A DNA stretch of 43,977 nucleotides from an uncultured Cyclobacteriaceae bacterium (lineage in GTDB: Bacteria; Bacteroidota; Bacteroidia; Cytophagales; Cyclobacteriaceae): the NCBI GenBank assembly GCA_937958005.1, contig CALGOB010000065.1, positions 1-43,977 on the forward strand. Reading direction: 5' to 3'. Shown in pieces: positions 23,859-31,654 of this stretch (positions within the stretch are counted from its first letter, which is position 1; each line of letters begins with the position of its first letter). Position numbers and translations under genes: made by a program. The notes below the pieces were generated by a model that searched no databases, was not told the DNA's origin, and saw nothing but the letters and a program-made list of their open reading frames with translations.

Positions 23859-26588
23859 ATGAAAAACTCTATTGTAGATAGTGTTTCCTTGAAAGAAAAT
23901 TTGTCAGATAGTATTTCAAAAACCCTTGAAGAAATTGAATCAAGCCCTGAATTATCAAATTTCTATTCTAGAGGGAAAATGGCTTTTTTAAATGGAGATG
24001 GCCTTATCTTATCCTATAGTGGAGTGCTTTTTGAAGTACTCATTCATACTACTAATAAGGTAATCGTTTTAAAAACTGATGACGACAGAATCATCCCTTA
24101 TAAAAAAGAAAAACAACTTGATTGGGATTCAGACTCAATAGCAGCATTACTCATTTTAAATTCTGAGATAACAAAACTTGACCGTTTTCAGATAACAGAG
24201 CACAAGAAATATAGTAGGGAGGGAATGATTCATAGAGTTACAGAAGAACGAAAACACAAAGCCCTTAAAGAAAAATATAGAATTGTATTTTCCGATAACC
24301 TATATGGAGATCATACTATTTATACAGACAAAGGTCAAAAGTATAAAGTCTTTCTGCGTGATTTTGAACAAGAAACTGGTTATAGTGATAGTTTAGATGC
24401 CCAAATAAATAAATTAGGAACCTCTAAACACATCATGGCTGTTTTTAATGCGCTTAAGACTGATAAAAAACTTTATGACAGCCTAGATAAAAGCTTACCT
24501 TTTGTAGAAATTTATCTTGACCCATTAAATAACTACAGGATATCTAGACATAGCGATTCTTCAATACAGGATGATTTAATTCAGCTACTAGATAACTATT
24601 TTGGAAATAGAAATTTCATAAAGGAAGAACAGGTAAAGGATTTTTTGCCATTTATAGAACAAGCAGCAAAATATGACCAAATTGTTATTCGTCCAGAAGT
24701 ATTGGCTAAAGTAGATAAAATTTACACCCAAGATATGCTGGGTTGGTTAAAAAACCAATATAGTATTCCATATAATGAAATAAAGGCAAATTTATATCCC
24801 TATCAAAAGCACGCTGTAGAATTTTTCACGTTCAAAGAAGGTGGGATTTTAGCCGATGAAATGGGGTTGGGAAAAACCCTTCAGGCAATCTCAATAGCAG
24901 TGGCTAAAAAATCAATTCTTGGATTTAAAAAAGTGCTTATAGTCTGCCCTGCTTCACTAAAGGATCAATGGAAAAAGGAGATAGAAAAATTTTCTAATGA
25001 AACAGCATGGGTAATTAATGGCAACCCGAATGAACGTGCTGATCAATACCATCGCACAGAGGACTATTTCACGATTGTTAACTATGAATCTGTTCTTCGT
25101 GATTCTGCCGTTATCAATAGTGTAGGCATTGACTTCCTTATCTTGGATGAAGCACAAAGATTTAAGAATTTTGAGACCAAAACCTCATCTTCAATTAAGA
25201 AACTACAGAAAAAACATGTTTTAGTTTTAACTGGCACCCCAATTGAAAACAGAATAAGTGATCTCTTTTCTTTAATGCAAGTAGTGGATGAGCAATTCTT
25301 AGGCCCCTTATGGGAATTTTCTTATAAATACTGTCTATTTGACCATTATAAAACCAACAAAATCAATGGGTATTATAACCTCAAAGAACTTAACAAGAAA
25401 TTGTCGCCTGTTCTACTTAGAAGAGAAAAAAGAAAAGTAATAGAACAACTACCTAATGTAAATGAACTAAATATTTCTCTCAAATTAAGTAGAGAGCAAC
25501 AAGAGTTTCATGCCAGTTATGCTAGGGGGGTCTCTAAAATTCTCAGAAAAAAATTCCTAACACCTGTTGATCAAACTAGACTTTATCAACTACTTGCTGC
25601 TATGAGAATGGTTTGTAATTCAACTTATCTTGTAGATCCTGAATCTAATGAATCTACAAAACTTATCGAATTAGAGCATATCTTAATTGAGAAAATAGAC
25701 ATACTGAACACTCAAAAGAAAATTATTATCTTTTCGGAATGGCTTAAATCACATAAACTTATTGGAGAAATCCTAAGGAAATATAACTTAACCTACATAG
25801 AATTTAATGGTAAAGTCCCTGTGAGTCAACGCGGAAAGCTGATTAAAAAATTTGAGGAAGACCCCAGCTGTAAATTCTTTCTATCAACAGAATCAGGAGG
25901 AGCTGGATTAAATCTACAAGTAGCAGATACACTTATAAACTTTGAATTACCATGGAACCCTGCTAAAAAAAATCAAAGGATTGGAAGGATAGACCGTTTA
26001 GGGCAGAAAAACCAACATCTTACTGTCATTAACCTCATTACAATAAACTCCATAGAAACGAAAATTGCTTCTGGACTCCAGCTGAAGCAAAATCTATTTG
26101 ATGGGGTATTAAGTGAATCTAATGAACTTAATTATGTAGATTTTTCAGAAAAAGGAAAATCTCAGTTTTTAGATGATTTAAGGAAAATTGTTGATGAGTT
26201 TGAAATAGCTCAAGAAGAAAAAGAGGCTTTCACAGATGAGGAAGGCACGGAACATGAAGAATTATCATCTTTAACGGAAACTTTTACCGAAGATCAAAAT
26301 AAAGAAGTAATAGAGAACCTCGAACAAGAAAATTTAATCCTTAAGGAGTCTCAAACTAAAGATTCTCATCAAGGCCTTGAAGACAAAGAAAGTAGTAACC
26401 AGACTCGAGAATCTTCACCCAATCATGAACAATTAGAAGAAGTCTTAAGTCAAGGCATGGGTTTTTTTGCTGGTTTATATAAAATGGCAACTGGAGAGGA
26501 TATGGGTGCAAATGATCAACAAATGACAGTAAACAAAGAAACAGGTGAAGTAATTATGAAGTTTAAATTGCCTGGGTTTCCAAAATAA
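23859..26588 (+). CDS. SNF2-family DEAD/DEAH helicase-like ATPase
   Basis: A 909-aa SNF2 ATPase, probably a DNA translocase. The N-terminal 300 residues are of unknown fold. The first RecA-like lobe has DEMGLGKT (333-340), DEAQ (430-433) and TGTP (458-461); the second has STESGGAGLNLQ (676-687) and motif VI QRIGRIDR (706-713), so all helicase motifs are intact. A highly acidic, low-complexity segment (about 760-865) precedes a conserved-looking C-terminal tail (GMGFFAGLYKMATGED). No nuclease, methylase or phospholipase partner is adjacent, so there is no support for a multi-gene defence system. The gene is bracketed by repeat copies 3 and 4 and a GC-rich patch. Confidence 0.93.
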   Translation: MKNSIVDSVSLKENLSDSISKTLEEIESSPELSNFYSRGKMAFLNGDGLILSYSGVLFEVLIHTTNKVIVLKTDDDRIIPYKKEKQLDWDSDSIAALLILNSEITKLDRFQITEHKKYSREGMIHRVTEERKHKALKEKYRIVFSDNLYGDHTIYTDKGQKYKVFLRDFEQETGYSDSLDAQINKLGTSKHIMAVFNALKTDKKLYDSLDKSLPFVEIYLDPLNNYRISRHSDSSIQDDLIQLLDNYFGNRNFIKEEQVKDFLPFIEQAAKYDQIVIRPEVLAKVDKIYTQDMLGWLKNQYSIPYNEIKANLYPYQKHAVEFFTFKEGGILADEMGLGKTLQAISIAVAKKSILGFKKVLIVCPASLKDQWKKEIEKFSNETAWVINGNPNERADQYHRTEDYFTIVNYESVLRDSAVINSVGIDFLILDEAQRFKNFETKTSSSIKKLQKKHVLVLTGTPIENRISDLFSLMQVVDEQFLGPLWEFSYKYCLFDHYKTNKINGYYNLKELNKKLSPVLLRREKRKVIEQLPNVNELNISLKLSREQQEFHASYARGVSKILRKKFLTPVDQTRLYQLLAAMRMVCNSTYLVDPESNESTKLIELEHILIEKIDILNTQKKIIIFSEWLKSHKLIGEILRKYNLTYIEFNGKVPVSQRGKLIKKFEEDPSCKFFLSTESGGAGLNLQVADTLINFELPWNPAKKNQRIGRIDRLGQKNQHLTVINLITINSIETKIASGLQLKQNLFDGVLSESNELNYVDFSEKGKSQFLDDLRKIVDEFEIAQEEKEAFTDEEGTEHEELSSLTETFTEDQNKEVIENLEQENLILKESQTKDSHQGLEDKESSNQTRESSPNHEQLEEVLSQGMGFFAGLYKMATGEDMGANDQQMTVNKETGEVIMKFKLPGFPK

Positions 26589-26596
26589 GAACTACT

Positions 26597-26695
26597 GAGA
26601 CTTGCATTGTGAATGAACCAACCCCGACCAGGGGAATTAATATCCCTTAGGGATTAAAAACCCATCCCTTATACAATGCAGGTTTCTCTTTTTTT
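26597..26695 (+). terminator. SNF2 gene terminator with a repeat in its loop
   Basis: GAGACTTGCATTGT (26597-26610) pairs with ACAATGCAGGTTTC (26673-26686): 14 pairs, two of them G-U on the plus-strand RNA. A T-rich tract (TCTTTTTTTA) follows, and the stem starts 9 bp after the SNF2 stop codon. The 62-nt loop is mostly repeat copy 4 (26612-26658); without it the loop would be about 15 nt, a normal terminator. Confidence 0.75.
26612..26658 (+). repeat. Dispersed multi-hairpin repeat, copy 4 (internally deleted)
   Basis: Short 47-bp form: left end AATGAACCAACCCCGACC joined directly to AGGGGAATTAATATCCC and the terminal hairpin. CCCC/GGGG still pair across the deletion. It sits in the loop of the SNF2 terminator. 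Confidence 0.9.
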
Positions 26696-26830
26696 ACTCA
26701 CATTGTGAGGTTTAATGCCTCGAAGCTTGCTTCGTAATAGTCAACTTTAGGCTTTCACTCATACCTCGTGAGCTTGCTCCGAGGTTCTTGATTTTGTTGT
26801 CCTACGGTGCTAAATTCCAATAGGCTTGAT

Positions 26831-26926
26831 AATGAACCAACCCTGACCCAAGGGTACGGGGTATCTATGGGCAATAATTTAATGATCGACTCAAAGTCGG
26901 GGAATTAATATCCCTTAGGGATTAAA
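26831..26926 (+). repeat. Dispersed multi-hairpin repeat, copy 5
   Basis: Full-length copy with one change in the left block (CCCTGACCC) and a central hairpin CGACT-CAA-AGTCG, one base shorter than the longest form but still paired. Confidence 0.92.
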
Positions 26927-27076
26927 GATTATTTCCTTCGTTTTGAGAAGAGCTATACTTCATCAATTTTAGTTAAAGTGATCTGTGCGGACAAAGACCA
27001 AAGCGACTTAAGATAATAAAATAAAGGTGATAATACATGTTAAAAAGATTCTTAATAACTGCTCTTCACATTTCAT

Positions 27077-27565
27077 TCAAAAAGAAATGCCATTCCATAC
27101 TACCAGCCAAAGCATGATCAGCGTTACTATCAGTTTTAATAAAGTTCCTGCCACAAAGCCTATAAAAGAGCCCAATGCTGCTTTACCCGCAATTTTGGCA
27201 TCCTTCTGGTAGATTAATTCTCCAGCAAAAGCTCCTATTGCGGGACCTAAAATAATTCCAACCGGGCCAAAGAAAAGCCCTACGATCATTCCAGCTGTAC
27301 TGCCCCAAATACCGTACTTACTACCTCCTAGTTTTTTGGTTCCCAAAGAAGGAATGATATAATCCAGTGTCGTAATGCCAGCGGTAATCAATAACCACAT
27401 AATCATTTGGCCGGTGGAGAAAGGTGGCGTTTCTTGCAACTGCAAAAGCAACATACCTCCATAACTAATTGGTGGCCCAGGGATAACGGGTAAAAAACTA
27501 CCTACTACCCCCGACAAACACACTATAATGGCTATTACAACAATGAGGATATCTTGCCAGATCAT
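27077..27565 (-). CDS. DUF456 family membrane protein
   Basis: A 162-aa integral membrane protein, almost wholly hydrophobic, with SFLPVIPGPPISYGGMLLL near the N-terminus and a glycine-rich central part (GIWGSTAGMIVGLFFGPVGI, LGPAIGAFAGEL) typical of DUF456. Function unknown. It follows the NFU gene by 8 bp and is probably co-transcribed with it. Confidence 0.9.
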   Translation of the reverse strand: MIWQDILIVVIAIIVCLSGVVGSFLPVIPGPPISYGGMLLLQLQETPPFSTGQMIMWLLITAGITTLDYIIPSLGTKKLGGSKYGIWGSTAGMIVGLFFGPVGIILGPAIGAFAGELIYQKDAKIAGKAALGSFIGFVAGTLLKLIVTLIMLWLVVWNGISF

Positions 27566-27573
27566 AAAATAAA

Positions 27574-28152
27574 TTATACGCCTTCCGCTATTACTTCTTT
27601 AACGTCTTCAGGCATCATTCGCTTTAATAAATTCTCTATTCCAGCCTTAAGCGTTAAAGTAGAAGAAGGACAACCACTACAAGCCCCTTGCAATAATACC
27701 TTTACAGTACCATCTGTAATAGAATGGAAAGAGATAGCTCCACCGTCACTTTCTACAGCTGGCCTTATGTATTCATCTAAAATGTTTTTTATTTTAACTT
27801 CCACATCTGTATCATTATCAGATACTTCATTATTGAACTCCGCTTGATTTAAAATTTGCTTTCCGTCAGCCAAAAATGTAGAGATGTACCTTTTAATTTC
27901 ATCTTGAATCTCTATCCAATCCGTATTTTCATCTTTAGTCACCGTAATGAAATTACTCATGTAAAAAACACGCTTTACATAAGGAAAATTAAATAATTCA
28001 AGAGCTAACGGTGCATCTTTAGCACTTTCCTTATCTGGAAAATCTTGGCTTGCTCCTTCAGGGAGCAGCATAAAATTCACAACAAATTTAAGTGAATTTG
28101 GGTTTGGATTTGCTTCCAGGTATATATTGATTGGTCTACTTTCTACTGCCAT
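27574..28152 (-). CDS. NFU-type iron-sulfur carrier protein
   Basis: A 192-aa Fe-S scaffold or carrier. The N-terminal Nfu_N domain (about 8-95, starting with TPNPNSLKF-like EANPNPNSLKF) precedes a NifU C-terminal domain with GACSGCPSS, where C158 and C161 hold the cluster, usually at a homodimer interface. Such proteins deliver [4Fe-4S] clusters to client enzymes; QueG, further along this window, is one enzyme class that needs them. A CAAAATTA box at 28185-28192 (TAATTTTG on the minus strand) may be its -7 element. Confidence 0.93.
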   Translation of the reverse strand: MAVESRPINIYLEANPNPNSLKFVVNFMLLPEGASQDFPDKESAKDAPLALELFNFPYVKRVFYMSNFITVTKDENTDWIEIQDEIKRYISTFLADGKQILNQAEFNNEVSDNDTDVEVKIKNILDEYIRPAVESDGGAISFHSITDGTVKVLLQGACSGCPSSTLTLKAGIENLLKRMMPEDVKEVIAEGV

Positions 28153-28233
28153 GATACTTACTTTTTCTAAAGAACATTTGAAAACAAAATTAGTTCATTA
28201 GGATTTAATATTTATGCGGATCAAAAGAGGATC

Positions 28234-29652
28234 TTAATCATTCTCACTTTTTTCATCCAATTCCCCTTCACTTTCTGCAATTAAGGTAGCCACAGTTGCA
28301 TCTCCTGTTACATTGGTCACCGTACGGCACATGTCTAGGATTCTATCTACTGGAAAAATAATGGCAATCCAAGCAGGGTTAAGCCCTACGGATTCTAATA
28401 CTAAAATCATTAATACTAGGCCGGCACTAGGGATAGCTGCGGCCCCTATAGATGCCAATGAGGCAGTTACTATGATCACCAATTGCTGTGAGATCGTTAG
28501 GTCCACCATGTGCAATTGAGCCATAGCTACTACCGCTACGGCTTGATACAAGCTAGTCCCATCCATATTGACAGTAGCTCCAATTGGCAGAACAAAACTG
28601 GTTATCTTTTTAGGCACCTTTACATTGTCATGCATACACCTCATAGTAACAGGAAGGGTAGCAACCGAAGAGGAAGTAGAAAATGCAGTGATCTGCGCAT
28701 CTCTGATCCCTTGAAGAAAACTCTTAAAAGTTAATTTTTTAGTAAATAAGGCAACTATGGCAGGGTAGAACCCAAATATCATAATAGCAAGCCCCACTAC
28801 CAATGTAATAGAATATTGCCCAAGAAAAGCTAACAACTCAAAAAACTTGTCAGGATCTGTACCAGCAGCTTTAACAATTTGTCCCGCCATCAGTGCAAAA
28901 ACGAATATTGGCATGGCTTCCATAACAATCATTACCATTTTTACGAATATTTCATTTAAGCCATCTACAACTTTAAATACTGGTTTTGCTTTTTTCTTGG
29001 GAATGGAAACGAGTACTACCCCAAAGAATACAGCAAAAAAGATAATCTGTAGCATAGACATATCAGCCAATGCCTTAAACAAGTTAGAGGGAACAACGTC
29101 CACCAACGGCTGAAGGGGGCCATTTTTACTGTTGTTCTTGGCTTTCATGAGTTTATCCGTAACCCATTCATTGTTCTCTGTATTTCCTTCTTTCTTTTGA
29201 ACTTTGGCTACTAAATCTGCATTTTTAGGATCACAGGACAAGCAGACATCATCCAGTTTTTGAACCCCAGGCGTACTTTTTTGCCATAGTTCATAGCTAA
29301 TTCTAAACTCCTTCCTGATTTCATCAGATACCTTATTCCCAGGCTTATAGAGATTAACCAAAACCAATCCTAGTGAAACTGCAATTACTGTAGTCACCAA
29401 ATAAAGGCCAAGAGTTTTTGCGCCCATTCTGCCCAGTTTCTTGATGTCTTTCAGTGACGCAACCCCCGTTATGATGGAAAATAACACAAGGGGTACTGCA
29501 ATCAGTTTTAGGATATTGATAAAAATATCACCAAATGGTTTAATGTAATTTAAGGTGAATGTATTCCACCCAAACTTAACCGACATGAATGCATAAATTG
29601 CACCTAAGACCAAACCGATGATCACTTTAATGTGTAAAGGAAGTTTCTTCAT
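28234..29652 (-). CDS. Dicarboxylate/amino acid:cation symporter (DAACS)
   Basis: Secondary transporter of 472 aa in the GltP/DctA family, moving dicarboxylates or acidic amino acids with Na+ or H+. Eight transmembrane segments are expected; the family signature regions FSTSSSVATLPVT (HP1 serine-rich loop), GATVNMDGTSLYQAVAVV and the NVTGDATVATLIA end are present. A hydrophilic insert at about 105-180 carries C137-x-x-C140. The gene starts 9 bp after the aroC stop codon, so they are probably co-transcribed, although no pathway link is obvious. Confidence 0.94.
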   Translation of the reverse strand: MKKLPLHIKVIIGLVLGAIYAFMSVKFGWNTFTLNYIKPFGDIFINILKLIAVPLVLFSIITGVASLKDIKKLGRMGAKTLGLYLVTTVIAVSLGLVLVNLYKPGNKVSDEIRKEFRISYELWQKSTPGVQKLDDVCLSCDPKNADLVAKVQKKEGNTENNEWVTDKLMKAKNNSKNGPLQPLVDVVPSNLFKALADMSMLQIIFFAVFFGVVLVSIPKKKAKPVFKVVDGLNEIFVKMVMIVMEAMPIFVFALMAGQIVKAAGTDPDKFFELLAFLGQYSITLVVGLAIMIFGFYPAIVALFTKKLTFKSFLQGIRDAQITAFSTSSSVATLPVTMRCMHDNVKVPKKITSFVLPIGATVNMDGTSLYQAVAVVAMAQLHMVDLTISQQLVIIVTASLASIGAAAIPSAGLVLMILVLESVGLNPAWIAIIFPVDRILDMCRTVTNVTGDATVATLIAESEGELDEKSEND

Positions 29653-29661
29653 TTTTTTGGA

Positions 29662-30747
29662 TTATAAGTCTGTTAATTTACGAGATCGATTGATTAAATA
29701 AAAATCAGCAATGACCAGTGCTGCCATTGCTTCCACAATCGGTACAGCTCTTGGTACCACACAAGGGTCATGTCTCCCTTTTCCACTGACTGTTACAGAA
29801 TCCCCATTTTCATTCAAGCTTTCCTGATCTTGCATAATAGTGGCCACAGGTTTAAAAGCAACTTTAAAATAGATATCTTCCCCGTTACTAATTCCTCCTT
29901 GGATTCCTCCAGAAAAATTGGTTTTGGTAGTCACCTTACCATCTTTATTTTCAAAAAGATCATTGTGAGCTGACCCTTTCATTTTTACTCCTTCAAAACC
30001 ACTGCCATACTCAAATCCTTTCACTGCATTAATGCTCAACATTGCTTTGCCCAGTTCGGCATGCAGCTTATCAAACACCGGCTCACCCAAGCCTGCAGGT
30101 ACTCCTTGGATAACACCAGTAATTACCCCACCAATGGTATCTCGCTTTTTACGTGTATCATCTATGAGGGCAATGGCTTTATCGGCAAATTCAGCATCTG
30201 CCGTTCTTACGATGTTATCATCTATTGTATTCAAATCCAGTTCTTGATAAGGCTTCTCGAGTAAAAGGCTACCTACCTGAGATACATAAGCATATACCTT
30301 AATTTCTTTCAGATCAAGTAAGCTTTTGGCTACCGCTCCCGCAGCTACTCTAGCCGCAGTTTCTCTTGCAGAACTTCTACCCCCTCCTCTATAATCCCTG
30401 AGGCCATACTTTTCTTGATAAGTAAAGTCGGCATGGGAAGGCCGATATTTATCCGCTATGTGACTGTAATCTTTACTACGCTGGTCACCATTATAAATGA
30501 CCATGCCTATAGGGGTACCCGTAGTCTTGCCCTCAAATACACCTGAAAGAATTTCCACCTGATCACCTTCTTTTCTTTGCGTAGTGATTTTTGATTGACC
30601 CGGTTTTCTCCTATCCATTTCGTGCTGGATAAGATTCTCATCTATTGTCAAGCCTGCCGGACAACCATCTATAGTCACTCCTAGGCCTACACCATGTGAT
30701 TCACCAAAGGTGGTTATTTTAAAAAGATGTCCAAATGAATTCCCCAT
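29662..30747 (-). CDS. aroC: Chorismate synthase
   Basis: Converts EPSP to chorismate with reduced FMN, the last common step of aromatic amino acid synthesis. It is 361 aa, of normal length. Signatures: FGESHG (14-19), [31 protein letters not shown] and the C-terminal [17 protein letters not shown]. The active-site His is in GESHG. It heads a two-gene unit with the DAACS symporter; a CAAAACTA box at 30787-30794 may be its -7 element. Confidence 0.98.
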   Translation of the reverse strand: MGNSFGHLFKITTFGESHGVGLGVTIDGCPAGLTIDENLIQHEMDRRKPGQSKITTQRKEGDQVEILSGVFEGKTTGTPIGMVIYNGDQRSKDYSHIADKYRPSHADFTYQEKYGLRDYRGGGRSSARETAARVAAGAVAKSLLDLKEIKVYAYVSQVGSLLLEKPYQELDLNTIDDNIVRTADAEFADKAIALIDDTRKKRDTIGGVITGVIQGVPAGLGEPVFDKLHAELGKAMLSINAVKGFEYGSGFEGVKMKGSAHNDLFENKDGKVTTKTNFSGGIQGGISNGEDIYFKVAFKPVATIMQDQESLNENGDSVTVSGKGRHDPCVVPRAVPIVEAMAALVIADFYLINRSRKLTDL

Positions 30748-31109
30748 AATTACTTTCGCTTAACTGACCTCATTTTATTCCAACCACAAAACTACAACTA
30801 AAAATAGCTTAGCACCATACCTAAAGATTAAATCTAGCCAATCACGTAGAAATTGCTCCTTATTCACTCAGAAATATCAAGTACTATCACCCATTGTTTT
30901 CAATTAATTGGGACCAATTGAACCCGTATTTATTTTAAAAGTGGAGCAAGTTGGTTTAGCACGCTTACATTGGCCTGTTCACGCTATCCACTATAGTTCC
31001 TGATAAACCTACGGTTATCAGGAAGCTGCCGTTCCTATCGCGGCTATTGAGAAGAGTTAGCACAATCTCGCTTTGAATTCATTATTAAAACTTCTCTAAT
31101 ACAGAAATA

Positions 31110-31553
31110 ATACCAATTTAGGCATAAAAGAAGGTGTTTGATCTTGCAGGTATTTTTTTATTGAGGAAGGTGGGGCCGCCAAGGTGGGGCCAAATGAACC
31201 TCTAGCAGCGCTGGAGGAAAGCTTTTTAACGCACTGCGATGAAAAATTAACTAGAAGATAAGGTGTTTTACATCTAATCCCAATTTATGTTTATAGAGTC
31301 GTATAAGATATTTTAGTAAACTTTATTTTGACAAAGCGGTCTCCCGCTGGGACAAAAAACACAAACATAGCATCGCAATGGTGAGTGTTTTTAACGCATG
31401 CAAACAATGAACCAACCCCGACCCAAGGGTACGGGGTATGGGCAATAATTTAATGATCGACTCAAGAGTCGGGGCGCCCGGCCAGGGGAATTAATATCCC
31501 TTAGGGATTAAATTTGCTAATAGATATGCATCCTTATAAATCTAAATTGGTAT
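31110..31553. mobile_element. Candidate MITE-like element with ATACCAATTTAG ends
   Basis: ATACCAATTTAG at 31110-31121 is mirrored by CTAAATTGGTAT at 31542-31553, giving 12-bp perfect terminal inverted repeats 444 bp apart with no coding capacity. The right end, read inward, resembles the sequence at 19003-19024 over about 22 bases with few changes. No target-site duplication is evident. Confidence 0.4.
31406..31512 (+). repeat. Dispersed multi-hairpin repeat, copy 6 (longest form)
   Basis: Carries an extra CGCCCGGCCAGGGG segment after GAGTCGGGG and lacks a few bases after GGGGTATG. The extra segment ends in AGGGGAATTAAT as in short copy 4, showing that the two GGGG tracts are alternative junctions. 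Confidence 0.92.
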
Positions 31554-31654
31554 AGACATATCGGTCAGCTTCCAAAGAATAACCCAACTAAACTTAAAAA
31601 CATATGGAGTAATTTGGTAAAGGAGAGCTCATCTCCATTACCATTTAGTTATCA

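Larger units (their letters stand above)
26589..27076. other. Gene-free region with terminator, two repeats and hairpins
   Basis: I see no gene. Between repeat copies 4 and 5 lie two related stem-loops built on an AGCTTGCT core: CGAAGC-TT-GCTTCG (26721-26734) and CCTCG-t-GAGC-TT-GCTC-CGAGG (26764-26784). Confidence 0.7.
30748..31654. other. Gene-free mosaic of dispersed repeats
   Basis: I see no gene in these 907 bp. Contents: a 10-bp stem-loop TTCCTGATAA/TTATCAGGAA (30997-31006 and 31015-31024); a candidate terminal-inverted-repeat element (31110-31553); inside it a tandem AGGTGGGGCC pair near 31168-31190, a CCTC-tAGC-aGC-GCTg-GAGG hairpin near 31199, AGCGG-TCTC-CCGCT near 31336, two TTTTTAACGCA copies (near 31225 and 31388), and repeat copy 6. 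Confidence 0.65.

Noticed and set aside
23859-26588. SNF2 helicase as part of a DISARM-like or other defence system
   Set aside because: No methylase, phospholipase D, DUF1998 or nuclease gene lies beside it; it is alone between repeats.
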